Shown here: positions 47,010-55,456 of the stretch, one piece after another | Layout of the letters: each line of letters begins with the position of its first letter | Numbering within the stretch: position 1 is the stretch's first letter | Source: Flavobacteriia bacterium 40-80 | GTDB lineage: Bacteria; Bacteroidota; Bacteroidia; Flavobacteriales_D; Crocinitomicaceae | Assembly: GCA_001899145.1 (NCBI GenBank) | Contig: MKVF01000010.1 | Span: 62,001-126,000 of the forward strand | Length of the DNA stretch: 64,000 nucleotides | Direction: 5' to 3' | Program-made: the position numbers and the translations under genes | Notes under the pieces: generated by a model | The model's database searches: none | What the model saw: the letters and a program-made list of their open reading frames with translations, nothing else | What the model was told of the DNA's origin: nothing

Positions 47010-48461
47010 ATGGAATCTTTAAACGGTTACGAAAGTGAACTTAATGCTCATGTAAAAAGAGAAAGAGCGGCTGTTGTTTTAGCTTCTAAAACAGGTGAAT
47101 TGCTTTATGACAAAGGAATTGAGCTTGTTTTATTCAGAAATCACTTGTTAGACACTACAATTTCTGAAATTCTGAATCTGCATGAATATGCTAAAAAAGT
47201 AGTAAACAAGCCAATTGACATCTTTACAACTTCCGGACTGGCAGAAGAGCTGTATGAAATGGACCTTGCTCCTGCAAAAATTGATATCGGGAAATTAGCA
47301 AATGAATGGCTGATCTCATCCGGTAAATACACTTCCAAAAGAGAATTTTTAGAAGAAAAGCTGCAAAGCTACGCTAAAAGCTCCATCAAGGGAATTGAAC
47401 CAAGAGATGTTGTTCTTTATGGCTTCGGGCGTATCGGGCGTTTAGCGGCAAGAGAGCTGATCAAACAGGCAGGAAAAGGACAGCAGTTGCGTTTAAGAGC
47501 TATTGTAACCCGTGGTAACGCGGACGCAGATATCATCAAAAGAGCTTCTTTATTGAAAAATGATTCTGTTCACGGCGCTTTCAAAGGAACTGTAATTGAA
47601 GATCTGGAAAACAAATCACTGATTATCAACGGACAGATCGTTCACATGATCCATGCTGATAATCCTGAAGATATTGACTACACTGCCTATGGAATCAATA
47701 ACGCATTGATCATTGATAATACGGGAGTCTTCACCAACAGAGAAGCATTAAGCAGACATTTACAGGCAAAAGGTGCTGCGAAAGTTTTACTGACAGCTCC
47801 GGGGAAAGAAGTTCCGAACATTGTTTACGGGCTGAACCAAAATACACTGGATCTGGAAAACGAGAACATTTATTCTGCGGCTTCCTGTACCACCAACGCG
47901 ATCTCTCCGATCTTAAAAGTGATCAACGACAAATTCGGCATCGTAAAAGGTCATATTGAAACAGTTCACGCATACACGAATGACCAGAACTTGCTGGATA
48001 ATATGCACAAAAAACCGAGAAGAGGCCGTTCTGCTGCTATTAACATGGTTATTACTTCTACAGGAGCAGGCTCTGCCGTTACTAAGGTTATTCCTGACCT
48101 GAAAGACAAATTAACTGCGAACGCGGTACGTGTACCGACTCCAAATGGCTCACTGGCTATTCTGAGCTTAAATATAAAAGGAACAACGAATGTAGCCGAG
48201 ATCAATGCTGCAATTAAAGATGCCGCGTTAAATGGTGACCTGGTAAACCAGATTTACTATTCATTCGATCCGGAGCTGGTATCGAATGATATCATTGGCA
48301 ATACCTGCTGTTCCGTATTCGATTCTAATGCAACAATCGTTTCTCCGGACGGTTCCAACATCGTGCTTTACACATGGTATGACAATGAATTCGGATATAC
48401 AAAACAGGTGATCCGCCTTGCTAAGTATATTTCTAAAGTACGTCGTTTGTTATATTACTAA
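47010..48461 (+). CDS. gap: Glyceraldehyde-3-phosphate dehydrogenase, long form
   Basis: 483 residues, about 150 longer than the standard enzyme. The first 130 residues (helical, no known motif) precede a normal NAD-binding domain opening VVLYGFGRIGRLAARELI. The catalytic Cys293 is in SAASCTTNAI, and TSTGAGSAVTKVIPDLKDKLTANAVRVPTPNGS, NEFGY follow. Long GAPDHs of this type are known in Bacteroidota and gamma-proteobacteria and may work in the gluconeogenic direction. It carries its own terminator. Confidence 0.93.
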   Translation: MESLNGYESELNAHVKRERAAVVLASKTGELLYDKGIELVLFRNHLLDTTISEILNLHEYAKKVVNKPIDIFTTSGLAEELYEMDLAPAKIDIGKLANEWLISSGKYTSKREFLEEKLQSYAKSSIKGIEPRDVVLYGFGRIGRLAARELIKQAGKGQQLRLRAIVTRGNADADIIKRASLLKNDSVHGAFKGTVIEDLENKSLIINGQIVHMIHADNPEDIDYTAYGINNALIIDNTGVFTNREALSRHLQAKGAAKVLLTAPGKEVPNIVYGLNQNTLDLENENIYSAASCTTNAISPILKVINDKFGIVKGHIETVHAYTNDQNLLDNMHKKPRRGRSAAINMVITSTGAGSAVTKVIPDLKDKLTANAVRVPTPNGSLAILSLNIKGTTNVAEINAAIKDAALNGDLVNQIYYSFDPELVSNDIIGNTCCSVFDSNATIVSPDGSNIVLYTWYDNEFGYTKQVIRLAKYISKVRRLLYY

Positions 48462-48486
48462 GAAACAGTTTAAAAACATACAAAGG

Positions 48487-48514
48487 AAACGCGATCTTAA
48501 AGGTCGCGTTTTTT
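48487..48514 (+). terminator. Terminator after gap
   Basis: AAACGCGATC (48487-48496) pairs with GGTCGCGTTT (48502-48511) with one wobble pair and a 5-base loop; six Ts at 48509-48514. Confidence 0.85.
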
Positions 48515-48602
48515 CATGTGCCCTGTCTGCAGTTTAAATCTTCTCTCTCTTTTCGATCTATATTCCAGAAATTGGATTTTGACTTCTTATAATTCAGAAA
48601 AA

Positions 48603-48671
48603 CAGGTATTTCTACCTGAAAAAAAACAGGTAAAAATACTGGTATTGTTGTTTTATTTTTCAGGTAATTTG
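48603..48671 (+). promoter_or_regulatory. Cluster of CAGGTA boxes and weak promoter before the heme protein gene
   Basis: CAGGTA occurs at 48603, 48627 and 48661, its inverse TACCTG at 48613, and CTGGTA at 48639. The first and second form CAGGTA-4-TACCTG. TTG at 48645-48647 and TAATTTG at 48665-48671 resemble a promoter lacking one base. The boxes overlap it, as an operator would. Confidence 0.45.
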
Positions 48672-48698
48672 CGGGAAATAAACTAAATATTATTACGT

Positions 48699-50165
48699 AT
48701 GAAAAACAAGTTTTCTCTGCTTACATTAGCTGCAATAGCAGTTTTTGTATTATTCGTCTTTATCCGCTGTAACTCTTCCGGAGCTAACAAAGATTACCTG
48801 AGCAGTAACATAACCCTGCCGACAACACTTTGCATTGCCAACCCGTCATGGTTTCCACACAGTCAGACACCACCGCCTGAAGAAGGAAAGAACAGCCCGT
48901 TCGCTAAAACAACCAGCACCAATGAAATATTCCACCAATGGTCCTGGCAGAAATTTCTCTGGTTAACTAAACCTGCAAGTGAGAGAGACAATACTCCGTT
49001 ATTTCTCAGGGATAAAGAAATAGATCAGATTGACACACTTATGAATATAATTTCCCCTGATAAGAAATTAGTGCTTAACGGCTATACCCAGGCAGGCAGC
49101 GATCATGCTATGCTAAAAACAAATCCGGGATATGGCGGCAAAAGTGATACGGTATATTATTCAATTCACATGAACAGGGAAATGTATAAACATACCGTCA
49201 GATTCACGAACATTATAAAATCGGATACCTCTCGTTACCTGGATAATACTTTCGCCTTTCCCGTAGGTTCCCTGGAGTTAAAAGCAGCATGGGTTTCCGT
49301 TGATGCAATTCCGGCATTCAAACAACGTTTATATTACATCACTACCGCCTCAATTTCGGGTGATAAAGGAAAAACATATACGAATAAAAGAGTCGCGCTT
49401 ATAGGTATGCACATAGTCGGAGTAGTCGAAAATCACCCTGAATTTATCTGGGCAACTTTTGAGCACGATGATATAGCACCTAACTACAACTGGAAAGATA
49501 ATCTGGCGGAAAGTAAATCCGAAAAGCTGTTGTTTAAGTCAGGAAGCACATCAGGTATAGATGGGATTGATTTCAATACGGTGACTAAATATGGGAAAGA
49601 TCCATATCACGTATTTGATCTTTTTCAATACGGAGTTCCACGACAGAAAGGTGGAGCATTCATGGAGACTTCCAGCTCCGGAGAAGTCAATTTTAATAAT
49701 ATTGACGGGATTAACAAGTGTGTCAAAGAGAACCTGAAAGATGTCTGGAAAAATTATTTCTACAACGGTTCTATCTGGCTGGATATGGACGGTAAAGATG
49801 CCGCACAGCAAAAAGACCTTATCTGTCGATTAGGAAAGGATATCCAGAAAGCCACTCCGGGAAGCTACGCGCGTGGCAGCTTAAACTGTTCAAATGTCAC
49901 GATGGAAAGCTTTACACAAACCTTTAAAAAGGATATAAACAACATCAACGCAGGAAATCTGGCCAATTGTTTTTCATGCCATTCAGGAACCATAAAGAAA
50001 GATTCAGATCCTGATCTGCCACCGCAATATTACCGGTCTCCTCTTTATGTTAGCCATATATTCCAAGGTTATCTGCAGGAACAGATCGGTTATTCGAAAG
50101 CTAAAATTGAACAATTCAGAACAGCGGAAGAGAAACAGATTTTATTTGACTTTAAGAATAAATAA
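48699..50165 (+). CDS. Exported single-heme c-type protein of unknown function
   Basis: 488 residues with an N-terminal hydrophobic signal (AAIAVFVLFVFIRC); Cys24 could serve as a lipidation site, although the lipobox is poor. One heme-binding motif CFSCH sits near the end (Cys424, Cys427, His428). The middle contains RVALIGMHIVGVVENHPEFIWATFEHDD, a well-defined block I associate with uncharacterised cytochrome-like proteins. It may be a periplasmic redox protein. No partner oxidase or dehydrogenase is next to it. Own terminator; upstream CAGGTA boxes suggest regulation. Confidence 0.75.
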   Translation: MKNKFSLLTLAAIAVFVLFVFIRCNSSGANKDYLSSNITLPTTLCIANPSWFPHSQTPPPEEGKNSPFAKTTSTNEIFHQWSWQKFLWLTKPASERDNTPLFLRDKEIDQIDTLMNIISPDKKLVLNGYTQAGSDHAMLKTNPGYGGKSDTVYYSIHMNREMYKHTVRFTNIIKSDTSRYLDNTFAFPVGSLELKAAWVSVDAIPAFKQRLYYITTASISGDKGKTYTNKRVALIGMHIVGVVENHPEFIWATFEHDDIAPNYNWKDNLAESKSEKLLFKSGSTSGIDGIDFNTVTKYGKDPYHVFDLFQYGVPRQKGGAFMETSSSGEVNFNNIDGINKCVKENLKDVWKNYFYNGSIWLDMDGKDAAQQKDLICRLGKDIQKATPGSYARGSLNCSNVTMESFTQTFKKDINNINAGNLANCFSCHSGTIKKDSDPDLPPQYYRSPLYVSHIFQGYLQEQIGYSKAKIEQFRTAEEKQILFDFKNK

Positions 50166-50223
50166 TTCAGCATAAGCCTGCCTGCCTCTTACAACTTTCA
50201 CCACCAACAATCAGAATAAAAGC

Positions 50224-50257
50224 AAAAGGGGCTGCTGTTTTCAGCGGTCCCTTTTTT
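50224..50257. terminator. Terminator between heme protein gene and SiaB-like gene
   Basis: AAAAGGGGCTGCTG (50224-50237) pairs with CAGCGGTCCCTTTT (50242-50255) with two wobbles around TTTT, flanked by T-runs on both strands. Lies between convergent genes. Confidence 0.75.
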
Positions 50258-50332
50258 GATTGAAAAGATTTTCGTTATAACTCTACTTTCTTATCTAAAA
50301 TTAAATCTCAATCGGGTAACAGGAAAATGTGC

Positions 50333-50878
50333 TTATACTTCAAACTCCATAGAGAAAATCAGATGCCCGGCCTCAAGCGGCTTAAATGAATATTTTAACG
50401 GTGTATCGCAATTTAAACGGATGGATACAAATCCTATTCCGAAGCCCGTAGTATTGCTGACGATCGAACGTTTCATCAGTTCATGAAACCGGGAAGAAAG
50501 TTCTTCCTTGTTCAATTCATTCAGCTCATCTATTTTGGAGCTTAGTGAAATTCTTCCGGAAACAGGAATAATATTCGAAACAGAAACGGTAATCTTATCT
50601 TCCTTGACACATACAATCAAGCCTCCCACATCCAATGCAGTGGATTTTCCATGTTTATTAATATTTGAAATGGCTTCACTGACCGAAGCAAACACTTTTC
50701 TGGCAACAGAATAACTGAACTTCAATTCTAACAGGCGCTTCTCGATAATCTCCGTCAGGCGGTAAACGAAATCCTCCTGAAAATATCCGAAATGACGGAT
50801 CAATACCTGCTCCTTCTCCTGTCCGGATAACTGTGTATCAAACCAGCTGCTGAAAGCCTCATTTAACTTACTGTCCAT
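50333..50878 (-). CDS. SiaB family (DUF6272) putative kinase
   Basis: 181 residues. Sequence such as RKVFASVSEAISNINKHGKSTALDVGG and SNTTGFGIGFVSIRLN resembles a compact GHKL-like fold of the SiaB type, known from Bacteroidota and from the SiaABCD system of Pseudomonas. The N-box-like Asn-Asn-Lys (ISNINKHG) is visible, and a shortened GFG loop. A role in phosphorylating a partner protein is plausible, but no SiaC-like partner is adjacent. It overlaps the stop of the YkgJ-like gene by 1 base. Confidence 0.68.
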   Translation of the reverse strand: MDSKLNEAFSSWFDTQLSGQEKEQVLIRHFGYFQEDFVYRLTEIIEKRLLELKFSYSVARKVFASVSEAISNINKHGKSTALDVGGLIVCVKEDKITVSVSNIIPVSGRISLSSKIDELNELNKEELSSRFHELMKRSIVSNTTGFGIGFVSIRLNCDTPLKYSFKPLEAGHLIFSMEFEV

Positions 50879-51366
50879 TACTGCATTTTAGTTTTCAAAT
50901 TAGCTACTATCTGTGAAACGCCGGGGCAAATCTCTGTATTTTTCAAAGTCAGATTTAAAATCTGGTACATATTTTTTCTGTCCGTATGCGGATATTCACG
51001 ACAGGCTAACGGGCGATCTTCATAAATAAAGCAGGTATTGTCTGACAAATTCAGAAAATGACAGGGAGACGATTGAAGCACATAATCCTTATCTTCATCA
51101 ACACGCAGATATGCTGCTATAAATTGTGTTTCGGACATCCTCAGCCGCTTTGAAATTCGCTTGATATCAACATCTCTGAAAATAGGGCTGGTTGTTTTAC
51201 AGCAATTGGCACAGGCGAGGCAGTCCGTTTTACGGAAAACAAGCTCATGTTGCAGGTGAAATTCCTGATCTAATATTCTGTGATTCGCTTTTTTCAATTT
51301 CTGAAAAAACTTTTTGTTCTCAGGAAGTTCATTTTTAGCTTTTTCTAACCAGCTTTTGTATTTCAT
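50878..51366 (-). CDS. YkgJ-family cysteine cluster protein
   Basis: 162 residues. The cluster CLACANCCKTT, then CHFLN, NTCFIYEDRPLACREYP and ICPG are the eight-cysteine pattern of YkgJ proteins, thought to bind zinc or iron. The role is unknown. It is translationally linked to the SiaB-like gene (TAATG junction) and divergent from the membrane protein gene at 51460. Confidence 0.85.
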   Translation of the reverse strand: MKYKSWLEKAKNELPENKKFFQKLKKANHRILDQEFHLQHELVFRKTDCLACANCCKTTSPIFRDVDIKRISKRLRMSETQFIAAYLRVDEDKDYVLQSSPCHFLNLSDNTCFIYEDRPLACREYPHTDRKNMYQILNLTLKNTEICPGVSQIVANLKTKMQ

Positions 51367-51407
51367 ATTACAAGTTTACGGAGATATTTGAATTTTAGAT
51401 TGAAAAA

Positions 51408-51439
51408 TTGAAAATTACCAATCGGAAGAATTATCTTTG
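51408..51439 (+). promoter_or_regulatory. Promoter of the 51460-54788 gene run
   Basis: TTG (51408-51410), 21-base spacer, TATCTTTG (51432-51439): good match to the Bacteroidota promoter, 20 bases before the ATG. Confidence 0.6.
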
Positions 51440-51459
51440 TTTGTATTCAAAATCAAATT

Positions 51460-51957
51460 ATGAAGTGGCTGTTGCGTTTTCCATTGATAATTACCCTGAT
51501 CTTCCAGCTGACTATCCTTATTTTGCTGACGAAGGATATTATTTTTCTGGCTACCGCAACTAAATTATTACTGTTTTCCGCTTCATTTATAAGCGTCTGC
51601 ATTGCCTGTTACGCTTCTCTCACTCAAACTAAAACCAGGCAGACAATTCAATGGCTGCTTGCAGCGGGCCTTGTATTCCTTATAATAATCAAAGTATTTT
51701 TCAAAGCTGACCTTCCCGAATGGTGGATCCTGCTCTCTGTCCTGTTTATCCAGGTACATTTTTACCTGGACGCTTATTTTCAGAAAGGAGCTTCCCGGAC
51801 TTTATTCGCCGTTTTCGGAGGAGCAATCTTACTCTCGGTTATTTTCACGTATTTCGGGCATATCCGGCTACCGGAAGAATACATTTTATTAATCTTAGCC
51901 ATCTACTCTTTCTGGAGTATAATTTCTGTCCTAAAAACAATAAAGAACCATGCTTAA
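51460..51957 (+). CDS. Small integral membrane protein of unknown function
   Basis: 165 residues with five predicted membrane helices (about 5-25, 30-52, 62-82, 85-105 and 110-165 in two parts) and no recognisable motif. It is the first gene of a run that ends with a GH114-like lipoprotein; the next start overlaps its end by 8 bases. Confidence 0.7.
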   Translation: MKWLLRFPLIITLIFQLTILILLTKDIIFLATATKLLLFSASFISVCIACYASLTQTKTRQTIQWLLAAGLVFLIIIKVFFKADLPEWWILLSVLFIQVHFYLDAYFQKGASRTLFAVFGGAILLSVIFTYFGHIRLPEEYILLILAIYSFWSIISVLKTIKNHA

Positions 51958-53323
51958 AAAAATTTTTCTTTCCCTGTTTTTAACCGCACAGCTTCCGCTT
52001 TTCGGACAGGTCTTCAAAGGAGACTGGTACGGGAATCTGGATGCAGGTTATAAGATTCCGCTGATTTTACATATACAGGAAATCAAAAAAAACAAATACA
52101 GTGCGACACTTGACAGCCCTTCTCAAAAACGATCAGGGCTTTCTGCCAGCGAGGTGAAAGCAAAAAAAGACAGTATTTTTATTCAGTTCAAAGATCTCGG
52201 AATCGAATACAGGGCAAAAGCTGTCAGTGATGGACTGGACGGGACGTTCAGGCAGATGGGAATGAGCTTTCCTCTGAAATTAGTTGCCGATAAGTCCGTG
52301 ATCAATACGGAGCCGCCCAAACGTCCACAGCATCCGAAACCTCCTTTTTCTTACAAAACAGAAGAAGTGACTTTTGAAAACACACAAGATCAGATCACGC
52401 TTTCCGGGACACTCACTTATCCTGCTGAAGGCAATAACTTTAAGGCAGTTGTTTTAGTTACCGGCTCAGGACCTCAGAACCGGGATGAAGAATTATTTGA
52501 TCACAAACCGTTCTTAGTAATTGCCGATTACCTGACAAAAAACGGAATCGCAGTATTGCGCTACGATGACAGGGGTGTCGGGAAATCAAAAGGCAATTTC
52601 TCCGAAGCAACAGTTTACAATTTCAAAAATGATGCGGAAGCAGCCGTAAATTACCTCAAAACACTTTCTTTTATTGATAAAAATCAGGTAGGTGTTATCG
52701 GTCATTCAGAAGGAGGAATGGTCGCTGAAATACTCGCTGCCCAGGAACCTCAGGTCATCAGTTTTGCCATCTTACTGGCTGGCCCGGCAATTCCTATAAG
52801 TGAACTGATGATCCAGCAAAATAAAGACATCCTGACGCTCAGCAAAGCTCCTCAGCAGGAAATTGATATTTACCTGAACAATATGAAGCTGCTTTATGCA
52901 AAACTAAAAGCAGAAGAAAACTGTGACAGCAAATGTCTGCTGGAGTTCATGAAAAGTAACTTTCCTGATTTCAATGAAAAAATGATGCAGTATTCCATGC
53001 TTGCAAAACAAACAGAAGGAAAATGGTTTAAGGAATTCATCAAATTTGATCCGCAGGTTTACCTTGAAAAAATAACGATTCCCGTTCTTGCGCTCAACGG
53101 AGACAAAGATATACAGGTAGAAGGAAAATCCAACCTGGCAGCCGTGGATGCAGGACTCGAAAAAGCAGGGAACCAATACTATAAGACTTTTTTATATCCG
53201 AAGCTCAACCATCTTTTCCAGCCGTGTGAAACGGGAGCAGTCGGAGAATACCAGCAAATAGAAATTACATTTTCAGAAAAAGTGCTGGAAGATATTGTTA
53301 AATGGATAAATACACTCAGATAA
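51950..53323 (+). CDS. Exported alpha/beta hydrolase
   Basis: 457 residues with signal peptide (MLKKIFLSLFLTAQLPLFG-QVF). The N-terminal part (about 20-120) is a beta-rich domain (GDWYGNLDAGYKIPLILHIQE), followed by a serine hydrolase domain starting near 135. The nucleophile Ser sits in GVIGHSEGGMVAE; LRYDDRGVGKS is the usual strand-turn before it, and the final His is in YPKLNHLF. Esterases of this kind cleave small acyl or peptide bonds. Its stop overlaps the msrA start (TAATG). Confidence 0.85.
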   Translation: MLKKIFLSLFLTAQLPLFGQVFKGDWYGNLDAGYKIPLILHIQEIKKNKYSATLDSPSQKRSGLSASEVKAKKDSIFIQFKDLGIEYRAKAVSDGLDGTFRQMGMSFPLKLVADKSVINTEPPKRPQHPKPPFSYKTEEVTFENTQDQITLSGTLTYPAEGNNFKAVVLVTGSGPQNRDEELFDHKPFLVIADYLTKNGIAVLRYDDRGVGKSKGNFSEATVYNFKNDAEAAVNYLKTLSFIDKNQVGVIGHSEGGMVAEILAAQEPQVISFAILLAGPAIPISELMIQQNKDILTLSKAPQQEIDIYLNNMKLLYAKLKAEENCDSKCLLEFMKSNFPDFNEKMMQYSMLAKQTEGKWFKEFIKFDPQVYLEKITIPVLALNGDKDIQVEGKSNLAAVDAGLEKAGNQYYKTFLYPKLNHLFQPCETGAVGEYQQIEITFSEKVLEDIVKWINTLR

Positions 53324-53853
53324 TGACACAGGAGGCAACATTCGGAGCAGGCTGTTTCTGGTGCGTGGAGCACTGCTTCAAACTTTTAAAAGGAGTGATT
53401 GACGTAAAACCGGGATATGCAGGAGGACATTCAGAAAATCCGACGTATGAAGAAGTATGCACGGGAACCACCGGGCATGTGGAAGTCGTCCGGATCACGT
53501 TTGATCCTGCACAGATCAGCTATACGGAATTACTTGAAGTATTCTGGTTTGTTCATAACCCAACGCACCTGAATCGTCAGGGAAATGATATCGGCACACA
53601 GTACCGTTCTGTAGTTTTCTACCATAATGAAGAGCAAAGGGCAATTGCCGAAGCTTATCTCGAAAAGCTTAAAGCATCAAAGATCTGGGACGACCCGATT
53701 GTTACAGCTATAGAGCCACTAACGACTTATTATGAAGCGGAAAACTACCATCATGATTATGTCATCCACCACCCGGAAAATCAATACTGCCAGATGATTG
53801 TGAAGCCGAAGATCGAGAAATTTAAAACTGTATTTCAAAATCAATTAAAATGA
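53323..53853 (+). CDS. msrA: Peptide methionine sulfoxide reductase MsrA
   Basis: 176 residues from ATG 53323, which overlaps the hydrolase stop by 1 base; an earlier in-frame start is inside that gene. The active site GAGCFWCVE has nucleophile Cys11 and the conserved Trp, followed by GYAGGHSENPTYEEVCTGTTGHVEVVRI and GNDIGTQYRS. It repairs oxidised methionine. The 3' end overlaps the next gene by 4 bases. Probably responds to oxidative damage, given two exported or membrane neighbours. Confidence 0.95.
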   Translation: MTQEATFGAGCFWCVEHCFKLLKGVIDVKPGYAGGHSENPTYEEVCTGTTGHVEVVRITFDPAQISYTELLEVFWFVHNPTHLNRQGNDIGTQYRSVVFYHNEEQRAIAEAYLEKLKASKIWDDPIVTAIEPLTTYYEAENYHHDYVIHHPENQYCQMIVKPKIEKFKTVFQNQLK

Positions 53854-54788
53854 AACTTTTTTTATATTCCATCTCATTTATACTTCTGTTTTTAAGTTGT
53901 AAAAAAGAACAAAAAACCGCTGAGGCAGCCGCAAAAATGCAGGAATTCGTCATGAACATTTCCACTTATTGTAAAGCGGATAATCCTGATTTTCTCATTA
54001 TTCCTCAAAACGGGATTCAGCTGGCATTCAACAATGCTAATATAGAAGAAGGTTTTCACAGTGGGTTTATGAATGCTGTTGACGGATTTGGTGTGGAAGA
54101 AATTTTCTACAATGGGAAATATAAAGTGGACAATGAGCGGCTTGATATGCTTCAACAGCTAAAAACCCAAAAACCGATCCTGGTATCTGACTATGTAAAG
54201 GATGACAGCAATATTTCTGACGATATTGAAAAAAATTCAGGTAATAATTTCCTGTGCTTTCCTCGCTCAAAAGACAATTATTACTACACCCGGATCCCTG
54301 ATGTTGTAATAAACGAAAACACAAATGATATTACGCAACTCTCGGAAGCTAAGAATTTTCTTTATCTGTTAAACCCTGAGAATTACAACTCTAAAAGTGA
54401 GTATCTGAATGCTCTAAAAGCCACCAATTTTGACATTATCCTGATCGATTTGTTCTTTAACGATGAAGAACTAACAAGCACGGATATTGCATCTTTGAAA
54501 ACAAAAACAAACGGCGGCAAACGATTGGTGATCGCTTACATGAATATCGGTTCCGCGGAAAATTACCGCTATTACTGGAAAAGCGACTGGAAGCTTCACC
54601 AACCTTCCTGGCTGAAAAAAAAATATCCGGGATACAAAGATGAATTTTATGTCGCGTTCTGGGATCCGGAATGGCAGAATATCATTTACGGCAGTGATGC
54701 TTCTTATGTAAAGAAGATCATCAATGCCGGCTTTGACGGAACGTATCTTGACAATGTAGAAGCATATTATTTCCTTTACAACAAATAA
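53850..54788 (+). CDS. Lipoprotein with GH114-like TIM-barrel (polygalactosaminidase-like)
   Basis: 312 residues, lipobox FLSC (Cys17). The C-terminal half (IDLFFNDEELTSTDIASLKTK, VIAYMNIGSAENYRYYW, FWDPEWQNIIYG, INAGFDGTYLDNVEAY) is the end of a family 114 / MJ1477-type barrel: GSAE, DPEW and the closing YLDNVEAY motif are diagnostic. Such enzymes may cleave alpha-1,4 galactosamine polymers. It is anchored at the cell envelope, in an operon with msrA, and reads 4 bases into its end. Confidence 0.82.
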   Translation: MKLFLYSISFILLFLSCKKEQKTAEAAAKMQEFVMNISTYCKADNPDFLIIPQNGIQLAFNNANIEEGFHSGFMNAVDGFGVEEIFYNGKYKVDNERLDMLQQLKTQKPILVSDYVKDDSNISDDIEKNSGNNFLCFPRSKDNYYYTRIPDVVINENTNDITQLSEAKNFLYLLNPENYNSKSEYLNALKATNFDIILIDLFFNDEELTSTDIASLKTKTNGGKRLVIAYMNIGSAENYRYYWKSDWKLHQPSWLKKKYPGYKDEFYVAFWDPEWQNIIYGSDASYVKKIINAGFDGTYLDNVEAYYFLYNK

Positions 54789-54790
54789 AA

Positions 54791-55303
54791 TCAGTTCCTG
54801 AATTTCCGTTTAAACCGTTTTTTATGATGTGTATAATGGATCTGCTGGTTATGATCCAGTGAGATAATACTGATATTACCATCCACTTCCAGAACAGCCA
54901 GCTTCACATCATCCACCCGTTCCACTCCGTGCTCGCGGATTACTTCCAGCAGCTCTTCCGGTGTTATTTCCTCCTGATGAAGCGCCCGGAGATCTGTTTT
55001 CCCATCTTTTATTAATACACATGGCTCTTCCTCCACCAAATCCCTGATCTTTTTATTTCTGAACATCAGGCGTTTCAATACAAAGTTAGCTGCAAACAAT
55101 ACCAAAGCAGCTGTCAATCCTCCCTGTAAGCTGGTATTCTCACCTACCATGGCATTCTGAACGGCGTTAGAAATCAATAGCAGCAAAATCACATCCCCGG
55201 CATTCAGCTGTGACAGCTGGTTTTTGCCAAACAATCTCAGGCATACTAACATAAACGCGTAAACAGCAAGACTTCTAAGAGTAACATCTATCAGCGGATC
55301 CAT
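54791..55303 (-). CDS. DUF421 (YetF-like) membrane protein
   Basis: 170 residues from ATG 55303 (an earlier in-frame start at 55339 would add 12 residues). Three N-terminal helices (RSLAVYAFMLVCLRLFG, GDVILLLLISNAVQNAMVG, LTAALVLFAANFVLKRL), then a soluble C-terminal domain EEPCVLIKDGKTDLRALHQEEITPEELLEVIREHGVERVDDVKLAVLEVDGNISI. This is the standard DUF421 layout; the function is unknown. It is convergent with the GH114-like gene and divergent from the his operon leader. Confidence 0.88.
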   Translation of the reverse strand: MDPLIDVTLRSLAVYAFMLVCLRLFGKNQLSQLNAGDVILLLLISNAVQNAMVGENTSLQGGLTAALVLFAANFVLKRLMFRNKKIRDLVEEEPCVLIKDGKTDLRALHQEEITPEELLEVIREHGVERVDDVKLAVLEVDGNISIISLDHNQQIHYTHHKKRFKRKFRN

Positions 55304-55342
55304 ATGTTTTATTTTATACGAGTATAGATAAAAAATCAATAG

Positions 55343-55375
55343 TTGATACGCATTCTACATTTTTTATTACTTTTG
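55343..55375 (+). promoter_or_regulatory. Promoter of the histidine operon
   Basis: TTG (55343-55345), 22-base spacer, TACTTTTG (55368-55375), an exact TAnnTTTG match. The expected transcript start is about 12 bases before the leader peptide ATG. Confidence 0.65.
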
Positions 55376-55393
55376 CCCCAAAGAAAGAAAAAA

Positions 55394-55456
55394 ATGAAAT
55401 TCACGTCTTTGCATCATCATCACCATCATTCTTGCACTCAGGCGAGCTGGTCGTGA
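55394..55456 (+). CDS. hisL: Histidine operon leader peptide
   Basis: A 20-codon reading frame, ATG 55394 to TGA 55456. After Met-Lys-Phe-Thr-Ser-Leu come six His codons in a row (CAT x3, CAC, CAT x2, 55412-55429), then SCTQASWS. Such a run in an open frame directly before hisG, under a good promoter, is the signature of a ribosome-stalling leader. When charged His-tRNA is scarce, the ribosome pauses on these codons. The start is preceded by an A-rich stretch typical of initiation in Bacteroidota. Confidence 0.88.
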   Translation: MKFTSLHHHHHHSCTQASWS

